From Deltaproteobacteria bacterium (GTDB taxonomy: Bacteria; Desulfobacterota; Desulfobulbia; Desulfobulbales; Desulfocapsaceae), in NCBI GenBank assembly GCA_021779275.1, contig JAJYAX010000042.1, forward strand, positions 1 through 8,676: DNA of 8,676 nucleotides. Direction: 5' to 3'. The notes beneath the pieces were generated by a model. It was given only the letters and a program-made list of their open reading frames with translations, ran no database searches and was not told where the DNA came from. Position numbers and translations under genes: made by a program. Shown here one piece after another: positions 7,158 through 8,676 of the stretch. Positions within the stretch are counted from its first letter, which is position 1, and every line of letters starts with the position of its first letter.

Positions 7158-7535
7158 ATGACCGACCATAAAAATGTACTGGGAACCCCCCTGGAAGTAT
7201 GCAGTCTTGATCCGTTGACAGGCTATACCCGTGAAGGCAGCTGCAAGGTTGTTGAGGGAGACTCCGGTGTGCACGGTGTCTGTGTCGTCGTCTCCGATGA
7301 GTTTCTTGAGTTTTCAAAAAGCCGGGGAAATGATCTGTCCACGCCCATGCCCATGTATGGTTTTCCCGGTCTCAAGCCGGGAGACAGGTGGTGTCTCTGT
7401 GCGCCCCGTTGGAAGGAGGCCCTGGAGAACAACATGGCTCCCGCTGTCGATCTCATGGCAACCCATGAGGCGAGCCTGGAATACGCCTCTCTCGAGGACC
7501 TGTTGACGCACTCTGTCGGGAGCGGCGGTTCCTGA
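7158..7535 (+). CDS. DUF2237 family protein, function unknown
   Basis: A 125-residue soluble protein with no signal peptide or membrane segment, matching the DUF2237 family nearly end to end. Family landmarks: NVLGTPLEVCS (6-16), DPLTGY (18-23), the strongly conserved FLEFSKSRGNDLSTP (49-63), YGFPGLKPGDRWCLCA (67-82), RWKEAL (84-89), ATHEASLEYASLEDL (101-115). Cysteines 15, 29, 42, 79 and 81 are present; the CxC in WCLCA looks family-conserved and might bind metal or be redox-active, but that is inference. Start: a TGA lies two codons upstream in frame, so 7158 is the first possible start, and family members begin a few residues before NVLG. No Shine-Dalgarno sequence precedes it, which is unusual beside the other genes. 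It stands alone, divergent from ABC-F and convergent with the beta-barrel gene. I know of no established biochemical role for the family. Confidence 0.9.
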   Translation: MTDHKNVLGTPLEVCSLDPLTGYTREGSCKVVEGDSGVHGVCVVVSDEFLEFSKSRGNDLSTPMPMYGFPGLKPGDRWCLCAPRWKEALENNMAPAVDLMATHEASLEYASLEDLLTHSVGSGGS

Positions 7536-7538
7536 CAG

Positions 7539-7580
7539 AAAAAACGAACGGGGGAAGGTGCTCTGCGCACAATCCCCCGG
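7539..7580 (-). terminator. Rho-independent terminator of the beta-barrel gene
   Basis: CGGGGGA (7549-7555) pairs perfectly with TCCCCCG (7573-7579); inside it, across a 2x2 interior loop, GTGC (7558-7561) pairs with GCAC (7567-7570) around a five-base loop. Read on the minus strand the stem is followed by TTCGTTTTTT, a proper U-rich tail about 30 bases after the barrel gene's stop codon. In the plus direction the stem is followed by GGAAAAATA, so it should not terminate the convergent DUF2237 transcript. A smaller ACAC/GTGT stem (7587-7597), followed on the minus strand by ATTTTT, lies just upstream and may help. Confidence 0.8.
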
Positions 7581-7610
7581 AAAAATACACCAAGTGTGCT
7601 CGGTACGATC

Positions 7611-8435
7611 TTAGAACGCCATGGACAGGGTTACCCCTCCGTAAAGGTAACTGGAGTCGCCGCTGACGACACCATTAGCGAAGGAACCATCAACGCTGTT
7701 TACCTTGATAAAATCCGAAGCCTCGCTGGAAAGGGCAAACGAATAGGCTATCATCGGTTTCACGGTAAAATATTCTCCGACGGGAATCGTGAAACCGGCG
7801 GATAATAGACCATTATGGAGCGCGCGATATTTGGAATTCGGGTTTTTTGCCTCGACCAGACTATTACTGTCCGAATAGTAGTAACTGGCAGATGCGCCAA
7901 GATCAAAGGTGATCTTGTTGACAACAGGGATCGAATGGGAAATGCCGAGATTAACATACCAGCCAGGAAATTGGGCGATGTCCCGATAGACGGTGAGAGT
8001 CGGACTCAGAAAAACGTTCAGCCCTACGGAGGCAAATATCTCCTGTGTGTCCTTTGAAGCCTTTATTTCCGGTGTTGCCGGTTGCTCATTCAAGGCATAA
8101 TAGATATAACCGCCGGTCAGCTTGGTAATGCCGACATCCTTTGAATAGGACAGGGTGATGTCGGTTTCATTGTATTTTGCACCGTTCCACGGTTTGCTGT
8201 CGGTGTCCATATTCCCCCAGACATTCAGGCTGAAGCCCTTGTACCCCAATGTCACCGATGGCTCGATAACCAGGCTGTCCTTGCTCAGCGCTTCACCTCG
8301 CCATATATATTGACTGAAGACCCCCACGTCAACACCGGCGGTTGGTTTATCGGCATCCTCGGCATGGACGACTGTCTGGCCGGTCAGGATTGTCGCGGCC
8401 GCGATGGCCATACACATTTTAGACTTGAGTTTCAT
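7611..8435 (-). CDS. Outer-membrane beta-barrel protein, resembling the TorF/Gcw_chp putative porin family
   Basis: A 274-residue exported protein. Residues 1-25 form a Sec signal peptide (basic MKLKSK, hydrophobic core, cleavage after VVHA before EDADK). The mature part has alternating polar and hydrophobic strands with many Tyr, Trp and Gly residues and ends in TLSMAF, a terminal Phe typical of BAM-assembled barrels. FSQYIWRGEALSKDSLVIEPS (40-60 region), followed by GFSLNVWGN (67-75), resembles the first strands of the Gcw_chp/TorF putative porin family, whose role is not established. The family name is a resemblance call; barrel topology is firmer. GGGAG lies a few bases before the ATG at 8435, with AGGAG slightly further back, supporting this start. 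It is a single gene with its own terminator and is less GC-rich than the pump and ABC-F genes. An inverted repeat 60-90 bp upstream may regulate it. Confidence 0.8.
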   Translation of the reverse strand: MKLKSKMCMAIAAATILTGQTVVHAEDADKPTAGVDVGVFSQYIWRGEALSKDSLVIEPSVTLGYKGFSLNVWGNMDTDSKPWNGAKYNETDITLSYSKDVGITKLTGGYIYYALNEQPATPEIKASKDTQEIFASVGLNVFLSPTLTVYRDIAQFPGWYVNLGISHSIPVVNKITFDLGASASYYYSDSNSLVEAKNPNSKYRALHNGLLSAGFTIPVGEYFTVKPMIAYSFALSSEASDFIKVNSVDGSFANGVVSGDSSYLYGGVTLSMAF

Positions 8436-8676
8436 TTTTTCTCCCTCTCTCCTGATTGGAAAATCTATTAAAAATTATGACGGGAGCAAAACTCCATTTT
8501 CTGGTCTTGCGGACCGATACCAGAAAACAAGCAGGTCTCCGTCGAAAAACTGACCCCGCGCTTATTGACAGAACGATGGTCATAACTGCCTGAGTGTTGC
8601 CTGGGAGTTAGCAAAGATCGGGCCATTTCTCTTTTTAGCGTATAATGTTATTATTATTAATATGTTGGTCTTCCGT
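8436..8676. other. Non-coding region upstream of the beta-barrel gene
   Basis: About 240 bp with no credible gene. It must hold the barrel gene's promoter on the minus strand, but no convincing -35/-10 pair is visible; CATAAT (minus strand, 8475-8480 region) is the best -10 candidate and lacks a -35 partner. On the plus strand a perfect TATAAT (8641-8646) near the right edge, without a recognisable -35, is followed by a TTA-repeat tract and an ATG at 8662 that runs off the window. Confidence 0.5.
8497..8527. repeat. Inverted repeat with 9-bp arms upstream of the beta-barrel gene
   Basis: TTTTCTGGT (8497-8505) and ACCAGAAAA (8519-8527) are exact reverse complements around a 13-base spacer. 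The spacer and inner arm also allow an alternative GGTC/GACC stem. The T and A bases sit at the base of the stem and no T tract follows on either strand, so it is not a terminator. It lies 62-92 bases before the barrel gene start, suiting an operator or a leader hairpin. Confidence 0.55.

Noticed and set aside
8508..8522. Near-match to a sigma-54 promoter (TGGTATCGGTCCGCA on the minus strand) upstream of the beta-barrel gene
   Set aside because: The spacing between the GG and GC elements is 9 instead of the required 10 bases, and one conserved position is wrong; it also falls within the inverted repeat, which explains the sequence better.
8641..8676. Perfect TATAAT with a downstream ATG at the right edge
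   Set aside because: There is no -35 partner, no ribosome binding site and only five codons before the window ends, so a promoter-gene call is not supportable.

Overview
The window comes from a Gram-negative chromosome. It carries an RND-family inner-membrane pump, an outer-membrane efflux lipoprotein and a second signal-peptide-bearing outer-membrane beta-barrel. The style of the hybrid histidine kinase and of the ABC-F ATPase suggests Desulfobacterota/Deltaproteobacteria or a neighbouring proteobacterial group. That placement is inferred from protein resemblance only and cannot be fixed without a search. The left three quarters (pump, kinase, ABC-F) are GC-rich; from about 6900 onward the sequence is visibly more AT-rich and richer in intergenic DNA.

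Layout. Positions 1-2812 (+) hold the 3' end of an efflux operon: the C-terminal half of an AcrB/MexB-like permease, then, after one base, an OprM/NodT-type outer-membrane factor. The periplasmic adaptor and the N-terminal half of the pump should lie to the left of the window. The operon converges on a minus-strand pair: an ABC-F ATPase (6878-5235) and, 116 bp further along the same strand, a membrane-bound PAS hybrid histidine kinase (5118-2914). A divergent intergenic region (6879-7157) separates the ABC-F gene from a small plus-strand DUF2237 gene (7158-7535). This in turn converges on a minus-strand beta-barrel gene (8435-7611), with a good rho-independent terminator for the barrel gene between them. 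The last 241 bp upstream of the barrel gene are non-coding.

How the parts relate. The pump and the outer-membrane factor would form a tripartite export machine with the unseen adaptor. The ABC-F protein is a cytosolic ribosome-associated ATPase rather than a transporter. The hybrid kinase carries its own receiver domain, and no separate DNA-binding response regulator lies nearby. DUF2237 is a conserved family without an assigned function. Nothing in the sequence ties these units into one pathway, so they look like adjacent independent transcription units.

I do not see a complete novel system. The most unusual unexplained signal is the divergent region 6912-7157, which holds a series of short exact palindromes and inverted repeats (15 bp, 14 bp, a 15-bp weaker dyad, 15 bp, a 30-bp hairpin, 10 bp) and a G-run tract, ending at a DUF2237 start codon with no recognisable Shine-Dalgarno sequence. 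The second is a 9-bp-arm inverted repeat upstream of the beta-barrel gene. There are no tRNA or rRNA genes, CRISPR arrays or insertion sequences.
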